A program made the position numbers and the translations under genes. Below, in pieces: positions 17,942 to 24,952 of a stretch of 64,000 bases of DNA (position 1 is its first letter; every line of letters begins with the position of its first letter). The notes under the pieces were generated by a model. It saw only the letters and a program-made list of their open reading frames with translations, was not told where the DNA came from and did no database searches. The stretch is from Candidatus Pelagibacter sp. (GTDB taxonomy: Bacteria > Pseudomonadota > Alphaproteobacteria > Pelagibacterales > Pelagibacteraceae): the NCBI GenBank assembly GCA_028225715.1, contig JAOIXS010000002.1, positions 55,729-119,728 of the forward strand. Direction: 5' to 3'.

Positions 17942-18526
17942 ATGAAAATTTACCAAATTGATTCAAGTGCAAGAAAAGAAGGATCAAGTTCTAGAGCTTT
18001 AGCAAAGAAATTATTAGATAAAATCAAAAAACCAGGTGATGAAGTAATTTATAGAGATTTAGATGACGATATGCTTTTTGTTAGTGGCTTAACTGAGTCT
18101 GGAATGAAGATTGCAGAAAAAGACCAAACTGAAGAGCATAAAAAAATGTTTGAACTATCAGATAAACTTGTAAGTGAATTAAAAGAAAGCGATATCATTA
18201 TAATTTCAGCGCCAATTTATAATTATGGCCCTCCAGCAACTCTTAAAGCTTGGTGTGACCTAGCGGCAAGAATTGGTGAGACTTTCAGATTTAAACCTAA
18301 TGGAAGAAGAGAGGGATTACTTAAAAATAAACAAGCTTATTTAGTAATTACTTCAGGTGGAACTAAATTAAATAGCTCAGAGGATTTTTTAACCCCATGG
18401 TTAAAATTTATATTAAATTTCTTTGGAATTGAAAAAGTTGAAGTAATAAGTGCTGATCAAATGGCGTTAGATTATGAAAAATCAATTAAAGAAGCTGAAA
18501 AACAAATTGAAAATATAATATTATGA
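17942..18526 (+). CDS. azoR: FMN-dependent NADH-azoreductase/quinone reductase (AzoR-like)
   Basis: A 194-residue flavodoxin-fold protein. The FMN phosphate site is at the start (DSSARKEGSSSRALAKKL), the flavin loop is SAPIYNYGPPATLKAWCD and TSGGT comes near residue 140. These match AcpD/AzoR quinone reductases, usually about 200 residues. Two-electron quinone reduction is the likely cellular role. Its stop overlaps the next gene by 4 bp (ATGA). Confidence 0.82.
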   Translation: MKIYQIDSSARKEGSSSRALAKKLLDKIKKPGDEVIYRDLDDDMLFVSGLTESGMKIAEKDQTEEHKKMFELSDKLVSELKESDIIIISAPIYNYGPPATLKAWCDLAARIGETFRFKPNGRREGLLKNKQAYLVITSGGTKLNSSEDFLTPWLKFILNFFGIEKVEVISADQMALDYEKSIKEAEKQIENIIL

Positions 18527-19329
18527 ATTTATTGAACAAGAAGGATTACAAATTATATTCTAACTTTTTAAACACTCTAGCCAAAGACTTAAATAAATTT
18601 TATTATTCAAAACTCAGTAAAACTTTTGCGATATCTAACAAGCTAAAAGGTGAAGGGTATGATCCTGTTACAACATCTGACAAAGCATTTGAAAAATTTA
18701 TTAGATTGAAGATTAAAAAAAAATTTCCAAGTCATCAAGTTATAGGTGAAGAATTTGGTCATAAAAAATCAACTAGTGATTATACATGGGTCATAGATCC
18801 TATTGATGGAACAAGATCATTTGTAATAGGTAATCCAACGTGGAGTAATTTAATATCTCTTAATTTTAAAGGTATGCCAGTTGTGGGTTTAGCAAATTTT
18901 CCAATATTAAATAAATACTATTTAAACTTTGATAATAAAAATTCTTTTGTTTTTGAGAAAGGTAAAAAAAGAAAAATTTCTGTTTCAAAAAAAATACTAT
19001 TTAGTCAGATAAAATTATCAGGAGCATTTCACGGAGCAGTCTCTCTTAAACAACAAATGAGAATTCCAAAAGTTTTAAAGTTAATGCAATTTCCAACTGC
19101 AGACGCATTAAGTTACTCCCATTTATGTGAGGGAAAAATTGATGTTGTTTTTCAAGCTAATAATAAAATTTGGGATATTCACCCATTGATGCCAATTATA
19201 AAAGCTTCAGGAGGAATTGTTACAACTTGGAATAATAGAGATGCAGTTAATGCTGGAAATATTTTAGTTTCAGCTAATCAATCTATTCATAATAAAATGC
19301 TTAAACTTTTAAAACCTATTTCAAAATAA
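18523..19329 (+). CDS. Inositol monophosphatase family phosphatase, HisN-like
   Basis: A 268-residue Mg-dependent phosphatase. Metal ligands are visible: Glu in GEEFG, Asp residues in DPIDGTRSFVIGNPTW and the late Asp in WDIHPLMPII. GEEFGHK plus DPIDGTRSF resembles bacterial histidinol-phosphatase HisN more than true inositol monophosphatase. It could therefore act in histidine synthesis, but no other his biosynthesis gene is near. It overlaps azoR by 4 bp and runs directly into the DUF924 gene. Confidence 0.75.
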   Translation: MNLLNKKDYKLYSNFLNTLAKDLNKFYYSKLSKTFAISNKLKGEGYDPVTTSDKAFEKFIRLKIKKKFPSHQVIGEEFGHKKSTSDYTWVIDPIDGTRSFVIGNPTWSNLISLNFKGMPVVGLANFPILNKYYLNFDNKNSFVFEKGKKRKISVSKKILFSQIKLSGAFHGAVSLKQQMRIPKVLKLMQFPTADALSYSHLCEGKIDVVFQANNKIWDIHPLMPIIKASGGIVTTWNNRDAVNAGNILVSANQSIHNKMLKLLKPISK

Positions 19330-19890
19330 ATGCATACAAGAGCTAAAAAAATATTAGATTTTTGGTTTAAAGAAACTCCAGCAAAAAAAAGGTTTCAAAA
19401 ACATAAAGACTTTGATGCATTAATAAAAAAGAATTTTTTAAAAGATTATGAGCTAGCAAGCATAAATGAGTATGATGATTGGCAAGATAGCCCCCTTGGT
19501 TCTTTAGCTCTAATTATTTTATTTGATCAATTTTCAAGAAACATGTTTAGAGATGAACCAAAAGCTTTTAACCAAGATCATAAAGCAAGATTAATAGTTA
19601 ACGATTCTGTTTATGCTGGATTTTTAGATGACATGGACCAGGACCAACGATTTTTTATGTTACTACCACTCATTCACAGTGAGGAGATAACAGACCATGA
19701 TATGGCCTACTATTTACTAGATAAATACTTAAAAGATAATCCAGATTTAGTTTCTATAAAAAAATTTTGGAAAGATCACACATTAGCAATTAAGAAATTT
19801 CACAGATATCCTCATCGAAACATAGTGTTAGATAGAAAATCTACTCCTGAGGAAATAGAGTTTCTAGGCCGACCAAACTCATCCTGGTAA
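19330..19890 (+). CDS. DUF924 family protein
   Basis: A 186-residue soluble protein with the family features DFWF at residues 10-13, SPLGSLALIILFDQFSRNMFRD in the middle and LPLIHSE near residue 117. DUF924 proteins are all-helical (TPR-like) and have no settled function. The ATG follows the phosphatase stop with no gap. A short GTTCA/TGAAC inverted repeat right after the stop may end the transcript. Confidence 0.82.
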   Translation: MHTRAKKILDFWFKETPAKKRFQKHKDFDALIKKNFLKDYELASINEYDDWQDSPLGSLALIILFDQFSRNMFRDEPKAFNQDHKARLIVNDSVYAGFLDDMDQDQRFFMLLPLIHSEEITDHDMAYYLLDKYLKDNPDLVSIKKFWKDHTLAIKKFHRYPHRNIVLDRKSTPEEIEFLGRPNSSW

Positions 19891-20006
19891 AACGTTCATT
19901 AAGTGAACAGATAAAATAAGATATTCAATATTTGCATTACTGTAGTGACAATAAGTCATTTTAATATTGAAATTTGCTGTCTATAAGGAGCGCATAGAAT
20001 TTAAAA

Positions 20007-20080
20007 ATTAACATTATCTTCTCTCTCTATTAGATAGTTAATATTAGCTTCCCTTGAAAAAGGGAAGTTTCTTATTGTCA
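20007..20080 (+). ncRNA. Candidate small RNA or leader: CU-rich hairpin plus terminator hairpin
   Basis: Two hairpins lie in the 219-bp spacer 19891-20109. The first pairs ATTAAC..TATCT (20007-20019) with AGATA.GTTAAT (20032-20042) and leaves the 12-nt loop TCTCTCTCTATT (20020-20031) open. The second, CTTCCCTT-GAAA-AAGGGAAG (20048-20067), is followed by TTTCTTATT and looks like an intrinsic terminator. The layout is that of a small RNA with a seed loop, or of a terminator-controlled leader of the DUF952 gene 30 bp downstream. The 5' end is not defined. Strand choice follows the T-rich tail. Confidence 0.45.
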
Positions 20081-20109
20081 ATATCCCAACTGAATAATAT
20101 AAATTTTGA

Positions 20110-20457
20110 ATGAACTTTAAGTTTGTTTATAAAATATGTAGTAAATCTGAGTGGCAAGAAGTTAAGAGTAAAGGTCAATTAACGGGTTCTAAAAAAGATT
20201 TAGAAGATGGTTACATTCATTTTTCAGGTGATGATCAAGTTGTGGGAACTCTTAAAAAATTTTACAAAAATCAAAAAGATTTAGTTTTATTAAAGGTTGA
20301 TACTTTAAAATTAGATCATCTAGTTTGGGAACAAGCATCAGACGGAACTATGTTTCCACATTTATATTCAACACTAGATATTTCTAATGTAGTTGATGAA
20401 TTTGATATTATTTTAGATGATGAAGGCAATCATGTTCTGCCTAATATTTTTAACTGA
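20110..20457 (+). CDS. DUF952 family protein
   Basis: A 115-residue soluble protein with the DUF952 pattern VYKICSKSEWQEVKSKG, DGYIHFSG near residues 37-44 and a late block HLYSTLDISNV. The fold of this family is related to ADP-ribosyl-binding/tRNA-phosphotransferase-like domains in some predictions, but its function is unknown. It stands alone after a hairpin-rich spacer, and a structured segment begins directly after its stop. Confidence 0.8.
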   Translation: MNFKFVYKICSKSEWQEVKSKGQLTGSKKDLEDGYIHFSGDDQVVGTLKKFYKNQKDLVLLKVDTLKLDHLVWEQASDGTMFPHLYSTLDISNVVDEFDIILDDEGNHVLPNIFN

Positions 20458-20458
20458 T

Positions 20459-20550
20459 CTTTTAAGGGGGTCACCCTTTCGGTAAACTCCAAAAGAGTTC
20501 CCCTGTAAGTCAGCGGTTTACGCTAAAATCTATAATAATAGATTTTTATT
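20459..20550 (+). ncRNA. Candidate structured RNA ending in a terminator hairpin
   Basis: Directly after DUF952, 20461-20520 has 28 G/C in 60 bases by hand count, clearly above its surroundings, with several hairpins: AAGGG/CCCTT (20464-20478), AACTC-CAAAA-GAGTT (20485-20499), and an alternative GTAAAC/GTTTAC pairing (20482-20487 with 20516-20521). The segment ends in AAAATCTAT-AATA-ATAGATTTT (20525-20546) followed by a T-rich run, a good plus-strand intrinsic terminator. It could be a separate small RNA or a long 3' UTR. No known RNA family (SRP, 6S, tmRNA, RNase P) was recognised. Confidence 0.45.
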
Positions 20551-20575
20551 TTCTTTTGTCGTATTAAGTCTTTGA

Positions 20576-20660
20576 TTATTAAATCACACCAGTTATGTGT
20601 CAGGTGGTGATAAGTTCATAATCATCCTCCTTTATTGATATTTAGAGGATATCATTTTTA
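20576..20660 (+). other. Second hairpin-rich segment with a CCTCC anti-Shine-Dalgarno-like stretch
   Basis: This lies in the 347-bp convergent spacer 20458-20804. ATCAC-ACC pairs with GGT(G)GTGAT around a 12-nt loop (20583-20610). ATCATCCTCCTTT (20621-20633) follows, then two mutually exclusive stems, ATCCTC/GAGGAT (20624-20650) or GATAT/ATATC (20637-20653), before ATTTTT. Read on the minus strand, the same stretch gives AAAGGAGG before ATG and an 8-codon ORF (20619-20593). Either a plus-strand small RNA or a minus-strand leader peptide fits. From 20661 to 20804 I see only AT-rich DNA and the palindrome TTGTATACAA at 20708-20717. Confidence 0.35.
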
Positions 20661-20804
20661 AAAATTATATTCAAAACATTTATTTTACTTTATGCAAAAT
20701 AAATCAATTGTATACAACCTAGCAAAGTAATAGTATTTCGATAATTTAAGAACCCTCCTTACAATATTTTCTTCCGTAAAAAAGTTTTATAATTTTTAAT
20801 TAAA

Positions 20805-21032
20805 TTAATCTTTTGATGCAATCTTATTAACAAGAGGTCTCATTATTGGAGCCATAGTAAATGCTGCAAATAAAGCAACTGGAAAGGCAAATAACCAAGA
20901 GCTAAAATATCTTTCTAAAAAACCATCACCAACACCGGTATTTACCGCAGTAACTACTCCACTCATTATAACACTCATTCCAAATGACATAAAAATCATA
21001 AACAAGTGTTGCGAATATTTTTTTGAAATCAT
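20805..21032 (-). CDS. DUF2798 family small membrane protein
   Basis: A 75-residue protein with two hydrophobic helices separated by a short loop (GDGFLERYFSSWLFAFPVA), the pattern of DUF2798. The function of this family is unknown; members often sit beside transporters. It is the last gene of an eleven-gene minus-strand run and starts 2 bp after the stop of the SMR-like gene, so the two are probably translated together and may form a membrane complex. Confidence 0.72.
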   Translation of the reverse strand: MISKKYSQHLFMIFMSFGMSVIMSGVVTAVNTGVGDGFLERYFSSWLFAFPVALFAAFTMAPIMRPLVNKIASKD

Positions 21033-21034
21033 AA

Positions 21035-21367
21035 TTAATTATTTCCTAACAAGTTAACCATTAATACACCTATTATAATTAAACCCAAACCAATCATTGA
21101 ATAAAGATTTGGCATTTGATTAAATCTAATTATACCAACAACTACAGTTGAAATAATTGTTAATCCTGCAAATGATGCATAAGTTATTCCCATTGGGATA
21201 TTTTTCATCACCATAGATAATGCATACATACATAAAACGATTGTAATTCCAGTAATAATACTTGGAAAAAGAAGGGTAAAACCTTCTGCACTTTTTGCAA
21301 AGCTATTTGAAGTTACTCCTAGAATAACTGCTAAGATTAAAAAGCCATATGATGTAGCGAGACTCAT
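21035..21367 (-). CDS. SMR-family (EmrE-like) membrane protein lacking the essential glutamate
   Basis: This 110-residue, four-helix protein has the SMR length and landmarks: SAEGFTLLFPS after helix 1 and MKNIPMGITYASFAGL at helix 3. Aligning KSAEGF with KFSEGF of EmrE puts Gly17 where EmrE has the proton/substrate-binding Glu14. EmrE Trp63 (AIWSG) is Phe here (ASFAG). It is therefore unlikely to be a proton-coupled drug exporter of the standard kind. It may be a divergent SMR with another substrate or a partner of the adjacent DUF2798 protein. Confidence 0.72.
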   Translation of the reverse strand: MSLATSYGFLILAVILGVTSNSFAKSAEGFTLLFPSIITGITIVLCMYALSMVMKNIPMGITYASFAGLTIISTVVVGIIRFNQMPNLYSMIGLGLIIIGVLMVNLLGNN

Positions 21368-21405
21368 TTGATAACATTAAATGAAATCTCGCTAAATATA
21401 TATAA

Positions 21406-21726
21406 TTATTTAGGTATCTTGGTTGCGCCTGTTTCAAGAGAAATCATTTTTCCATCTTGATACTTAAATACAGCCATTACTGCTTCTGTATTTCCATCAT
21501 TAAATGTAACAAATCCATGCTCAACACCAATTTCATCATTCTCAAAAAGAACTCTAACTTTATCTCTTTTAATGTCACCACTCATTGCCCATTTGATTAC
21601 ATCTGCTTTACCTAAAACATTGCCTGACGCATGCATCGTAAACTTATAATCATCATGTAGAAGTTCATTCATAGCAGCTTCATCTTTAGCTTCCATTGCA
21701 GCATTATATTTTGCTAATATCGACAT
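21406..21726 (-). CDS. NTF2/SnoaL-like small protein
   Basis: A 106-residue protein with the cone-shaped NTF2-like pattern: an N-terminal helix (LAKYNAAMEAKDEAAMNELLHDDYKF), then beta strands ending in MAVFKYQDGKM. Members include ketosteroid isomerase-like and polyketide cyclase-like enzymes as well as binding proteins, and no catalytic pair can be assigned. A second NTF2-like protein is encoded in the same run at 24547-24930. It starts 2 bp after the preceding gene. Confidence 0.65.
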   Translation of the reverse strand: MSILAKYNAAMEAKDEAAMNELLHDDYKFTMHASGNVLGKADVIKWAMSGDIKRDKVRVLFENDEIGVEHGFVTFNDGNTEAVMAVFKYQDGKMISLETGATKIPK

Positions 21727-21728
21727 TT

Positions 21729-22025
21729 TTATCCTTCTTTAACTTTAGTTAAATCGTAGATCATGTAACTACCCATAACCTCATCCATGATAGGCTTAGA
21801 TACTTCTGTACCTTCAATAAACTTAATTAAAGCAGCTTCATCAGTACAAAATATTTTAAACATCACTGCACTTTTATCAGGTGTTACAGACGCCATAGTT
21901 TTTTCTACCACAGCTACTTTTGATCTTTCAGCTAATCCTTCTGGAGATTGCATAAATCCCATAAATTTTTCAAATTTACCTTCTCCTTCTTTGAACTTAG
22001 CTACTACTAACATTTCTTTTTCCAT
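21729..22025 (-). CDS. Small ferredoxin-fold (dimeric alpha/beta barrel-like) protein, unknown
   Basis: A 98-residue soluble protein with an alternating strand-helix pattern (MLVVAKFKEGEGKFEKFMGFM, KSAVMFKIFCTDEAALIKFI) that resembles antibiotic-biosynthesis-monooxygenase-like dimeric barrels. I do not recognise the family with certainty; DUF3764 is a possibility. No cofactor motif is visible. Its ribosome binding site is in the intercistronic segment TAAACAAAAAGGA (22034-22046, minus strand), which recurs before two other genes of this run. Confidence 0.6.
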   Translation of the reverse strand: MEKEMLVVAKFKEGEGKFEKFMGFMQSPEGLAERSKVAVVEKTMASVTPDKSAVMFKIFCTDEAALIKFIEGTEVSKPIMDEVMGSYMIYDLTKVKEG

Positions 22026-22058
22026 TTCTTATCTCCTTTTTGTTTATTGTTTATTAAT

Positions 22059-22418
22059 TTAGTATGACAGAACTTTCTCAGCTTCTTCTACAAGTTTTAA
22101 TAATCCTGGAGGTCCTGACATAACTCCATTCTTATCTTTAACATCATCTTCGGTAATACCTCTTGCTTTACAATTTCCTGCAGACAAATGAATTTTAACT
22201 CTTTTATCTTTTAGAACTTTTATGTGATCACTTAATTTTCCTACACCAATAGCTGACATATTTTCTACTATTTCAGTTTTCATTAGAGAGACAGCATTTC
22301 CAGCTAAAAATATACTTACCTCATGTCCTGCTTCAGCTGCTTGTGATGCAATCATAAGTGGGAATACACCATTCACAGCGTTTTCAGGTCCTTGTATTGA
22401 TTGAACTAATAGTTTCAT
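22059..22418 (-). CDS. DsrE-family protein
   Basis: A 119-residue Rossmann-like DsrE/DsrF protein. The start MKLLVQSIQGPENAVNGVFPLMIASQA, the middle VSIFLAGNAVSLM and the cysteine region LSAGNCKARGI are typical of the DsrE/TusD-like group, where the cysteine carries sulfur in true sulfur relay proteins. No dsrF, dsrH or tusB partner is nearby, so a sulfur-relay role is only possible. It sits between the secreted HExxH gene and the alpha/beta-barrel gene. Confidence 0.75.
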   Translation of the reverse strand: MKLLVQSIQGPENAVNGVFPLMIASQAAEAGHEVSIFLAGNAVSLMKTEIVENMSAIGVGKLSDHIKVLKDKRVKIHLSAGNCKARGITEDDVKDKNGVMSGPPGLLKLVEEAEKVLSY

Positions 22419-22457
22419 ATTTATCCTTTCTATTTTTTAAGCAGATAATTAAGCTAC

Positions 22458-23447
22458 TCACTTAATTGCAGCTGCAATATTTTCATCTCTACCAAAAACA
22501 TAAAAACCTTTTTGACCTTTAACACGATTCCAATCTCTAATTTTACAACTTGAGCTAAATCTAGTTTTGTAAGACATCTTTTTTTCACTCATTGTTTTCA
22601 TCATATCTAAAACTCTTCTTATTTTTTTATGGTCGTACTTACCTAATTGAAATAGACAGCTGTGTTTATAGGGATCCCACGGATCTGACCTAGTTGGTGT
22701 TAAATAAACAGAGTCCATCATTTGTGGACACCCGTCAACATCATGAGCATATATGGGGCCTATTTTTTTCCCAGATTCTAACATATATCCAGGTTTTGAA
22801 TTATAGTGAGTATCTCCACTTTTCATTCCTGGTATGCAATTATAACCCATACCTTGAGTATGCAACAACTCATGTAATGTAATTAATAATTTTCTTTCAT
22901 TACTTCTTACAGATTTATTTTTTAGATATAGCGACCCAAAACCTATACCAGCTTCTCCACCATCAACATTATTCATATCAGCGTAGTTAAAATAGATTTT
23001 TTTAATATTTTTCATTCCTTTTTTTTTATATAAAAAAGGAACAATGTCATTGTTGGCGTATTTATGAAGGTCCTTTTTTTTCATATCCAATCTAACAAAT
23101 GTAATGTCTAGTTTGCCGTCTTTTCTATAATCAAACTTATATTTTCTTGCAATACCATCACCTTTTTTATTAGCCGCAGTTGCTTTAGCCATAACTTTAT
23201 TAACTTTTAAAAGTATTTTTTCCATTTTTCCATTGATATCCCATTCTCGATCTTCACCATCTGAAGAAATAAGATAATTAAAGTGAATTTGATAATCATC
23301 AGTTACATCAGGTTGGTCTTCAAAAAACCTTCCTGGTTTATCATCTGAAGCCAAGGATATGTTTGAGAATAAAAAGAATATAAATATTAATAAAATTTTT
23401 GGTATTTTAATAAAAATTTCAGTTACATTTACTATTTTTGGTATCAT
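22458..23447 (-). CDS. Secreted HExxH metallopeptidase-like protein, paralogue A
   Basis: A 329-residue protein with an N-terminal hydrophobic segment (residues 15-33, probable signal). The mature part starts with GRFFEDQPD (39-47), followed by DINGK, DYRKDGKLDITF, and the zinc motif HELLH (192-196), then cysteine blocks YNC, GCP, HSC and SSC, and DSVYLTPTRSDPWDP. The HELLHTQG sequence resembles zinc peptidases, but the metzincin third His (HExxHxxGxxH) is Tyr here. A later His (DTHYN) could be the third ligand. Two paralogues lie at 30192 and 31775. Family unknown to me; export and zinc binding are inferred. Confidence 0.7.
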   Translation of the reverse strand: MIPKIVNVTEIFIKIPKILLIFIFFLFSNISLASDDKPGRFFEDQPDVTDDYQIHFNYLISSDGEDREWDINGKMEKILLKVNKVMAKATAANKKGDGIARKYKFDYRKDGKLDITFVRLDMKKKDLHKYANNDIVPFLYKKKGMKNIKKIYFNYADMNNVDGGEAGIGFGSLYLKNKSVRSNERKLLITLHELLHTQGMGYNCIPGMKSGDTHYNSKPGYMLESGKKIGPIYAHDVDGCPQMMDSVYLTPTRSDPWDPYKHSCLFQLGKYDHKKIRRVLDMMKTMSEKKMSYKTRFSSSCKIRDWNRVKGQKGFYVFGRDENIAAAIK

Positions 23448-23480
23448 TTTTATCTCCTCATATTTAATTGCTATTATTTT

Positions 23481-23837
23481 TTATTCACCCCATTTTCCAT
23501 GAAACTCATAAACTTCTACTGGCTCATTCCCAACTACCCATCCATCATGACCAGGATCTATTGAATATGCATCACCAGCTTTATAAGTTACCTCTGTTCC
23601 ATCATCGTGTTTGGCGCACACTGCACCTGAAACGATCACACCTATATGTTTTGCTTTGCAACTATCTGTACCAACGGTAGGTTTAATATCTTTTGACCAT
23701 TTCCAACCAGGTTGTAACTTTAATCTCATCACTCTTTGATCTCCTACTTTAACAGTGTCGATTTGTGCATTATTAAAATTCGAATTAGATTCGTCTGGAT
23801 GATCAAAACTTTTAACTTCTACTGATGCCATTTCCAC
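23481..23837 (-). CDS. Small cupin-domain protein
   Basis: A 118-residue protein that fits a single cupin barrel: LKLQPGWKWSKDIKP, KAKHIGVIVSGAVCAKHDDG and GDAYSIDPGHDGWVVGNEPVEVYEF cover the two cupin motifs. The metal-site histidines are sparse (His in KAKHIGV and PGHDGW), so it may bind a ligand without being an enzyme. Cys57 and Cys70 are spaced for a possible redox role. It lies inside the eleven-gene minus-strand run. Confidence 0.68.
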   Translation of the reverse strand: MEMASVEVKSFDHPDESNSNFNNAQIDTVKVGDQRVMRLKLQPGWKWSKDIKPTVGTDSCKAKHIGVIVSGAVCAKHDDGTEVTYKAGDAYSIDPGHDGWVVGNEPVEVYEFHGKWGE

Positions 23838-23850
23838 TCCTTATTTGTTA

Positions 23851-24219
23851 TTAATATAATACTACTTTGTTTACTCGTTCTTTACCGTTAGGAATAAGTC
23901 CTTCTAAAAAATTATGACACTCTTCAGTTTTTGCTTCGTCAAACTTAGACCCATAATGTTTATCAGCAGCCTTATTAACTCCTTGATCCCACTCTTTTTC
24001 AGGTATACCTATCTCTAGAGCATACTCTTTTAAAACTTTTACCGAGGACATAGATTTTTCCTTCATATTGTATTCAAAAGTTTCACCTACTGGCAAAAAG
24101 TAATTAGACAAGTAGATACCACTACAGTCCCAAGCTTTAGATTTATTAACATCACTCATATCTGCATAAACAGTTGACGAAAAAAATATATTAACAATTA
24201 TTAATATTATTCTATTCAT
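23851..24219 (-). CDS. Small secreted protein, unknown
   Basis: A 122-residue protein with a clear signal peptide (NRIILIIVNIFFSSTVYA, cleavage near residue 19). The mature part has two cysteines (DCSG, EECHN) that could form one disulfide, and it is rich in charged residues. No family is recognised. Its start codon lies 8 bp from the TAAACAAAAAGGA leader (24228-24240, minus strand) that also carries the stop codon of the preceding gene. Confidence 0.6.
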   Translation of the reverse strand: MNRIILIIVNIFFSSTVYADMSDVNKSKAWDCSGIYLSNYFLPVGETFEYNMKEKSMSSVKVLKEYALEIGIPEKEWDQGVNKAADKHYGSKFDEAKTEECHNFLEGLIPNGKERVNKVVLY

Positions 24220-24237
24220 CTCTTATGTCCTTTTTGT

Positions 24238-24528
24238 TTATTTAGCGTTAAAATCTATAACATCATCAGTACACTCAACAAATTTATGAGGTTCATAGAA
24301 ATCATTCATAGACTCTAATTGTTTATTAATTGCGTCTGGATCAGCACCTTTCCACCAGCAAAACATTGTTAAGTTATCACCTGGTGTGTTCCAGCTCATT
24401 TGACATTTTGCATTGTCACTTGTCATTGCTTTGGTCATATCTTCCATCGACATTGAACTTGTAACTTCCATCATTTTAGCTTTAGCTTCTTTTGATTTAA
24501 ACGTATGTGTTACTATGTAGTTTTTCAT
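24238..24528 (-). CDS. Small alpha/beta protein, unknown
   Basis: A 96-residue soluble protein with many methionines in its first half (AKAKMMEVTSSMSMEDMTKAM) and a CQMSW...MFCWW core. The strand-helix-strand pattern suggests a ferredoxin-like fold, possibly near DUF4242, but no family is clearly recognised. The methionine/cysteine content raises a metal-binding possibility that the sequence does not prove. It is flanked on both sides by copies of the shared TAAACAAAAAGGA leader. Confidence 0.55.
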   Translation of the reverse strand: MKNYIVTHTFKSKEAKAKMMEVTSSMSMEDMTKAMTSDNAKCQMSWNTPGDNLTMFCWWKGADPDAINKQLESMNDFYEPHKFVECTDDVIDFNAK

Positions 24529-24546
24529 GTGTTATTTCCTTTTTGT

Positions 24547-24930
24547 TTATTTTTTCATTGAGTTGAAAGCAGTTAAAGTATCATCATAAGTTGTCATAAC
24601 AGATATCTTGCCATCATCTGTAACCTCATAATAATGTCCAAAAATTGTATCCATACCTGTTGCTTTCCCACTACATCTTACAAATACTTTATTGCCTTCA
24701 CTGATCATATCAAGAGGAGTTACTTGGAAGTTTTCCCACAATGTTGGAATTTTTGAAAATCCCTCTATCATAGCTTGCTTGCCTTTATGCACTCCTGATA
24801 ATGGATGTTTTCCAGGTAAACCAGGAAGTGTCCACACACAATCATCATGAATTAGTTCATTAAAAAATGTTTCCATGTCTCCTTTATTAAAACAATCGTA
24901 ACCTTTACTTACTGTATCTTTTGCATTCAT
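24547..24930 (-). CDS. SnoaL/NTF2-like protein
   Basis: A 127-residue SnoaL-like protein: GYDCFNKGDMETFFNELIHDDCVWTLPGL at the start, PLSGVHKGKQAMIEGF in the middle and the terminal strand KISVMTTYDDTLTAF. This is the usual layout of the polyketide cyclase-like NTF2 family, where Asp and His near the pocket would be catalytic. The substrate is unknown. It is the second gene of the minus-strand run. The stop TAA is the first codon of the shared leader at 24537-24549. Confidence 0.68.
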   Translation of the reverse strand: MNAKDTVSKGYDCFNKGDMETFFNELIHDDCVWTLPGLPGKHPLSGVHKGKQAMIEGFSKIPTLWENFQVTPLDMISEGNKVFVRCSGKATGMDTIFGHYYEVTDDGKISVMTTYDDTLTAFNSMKK

Positions 24931-24952
24931 TTTTTATCTCCTTTTTATCTAT

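Noticed and set aside
20461..20520. Possible SRP, 6S, tmRNA or tRNA gene because of higher GC and hairpins
   Set aside because: No GGAAGCAG-type SRP loop, no tRNA arms or TTCGAAT loop, no tmRNA tag or CCA end, and no long 6S-type bubble were found; kept only as an unassigned structured segment.
23468..23680. Plus-strand ORF rich in His and Leu opposite the cupin gene
   Set aside because: The His/Leu-rich composition is the antisense reading of the cupin coding strand; no ribosome binding site or family pattern.
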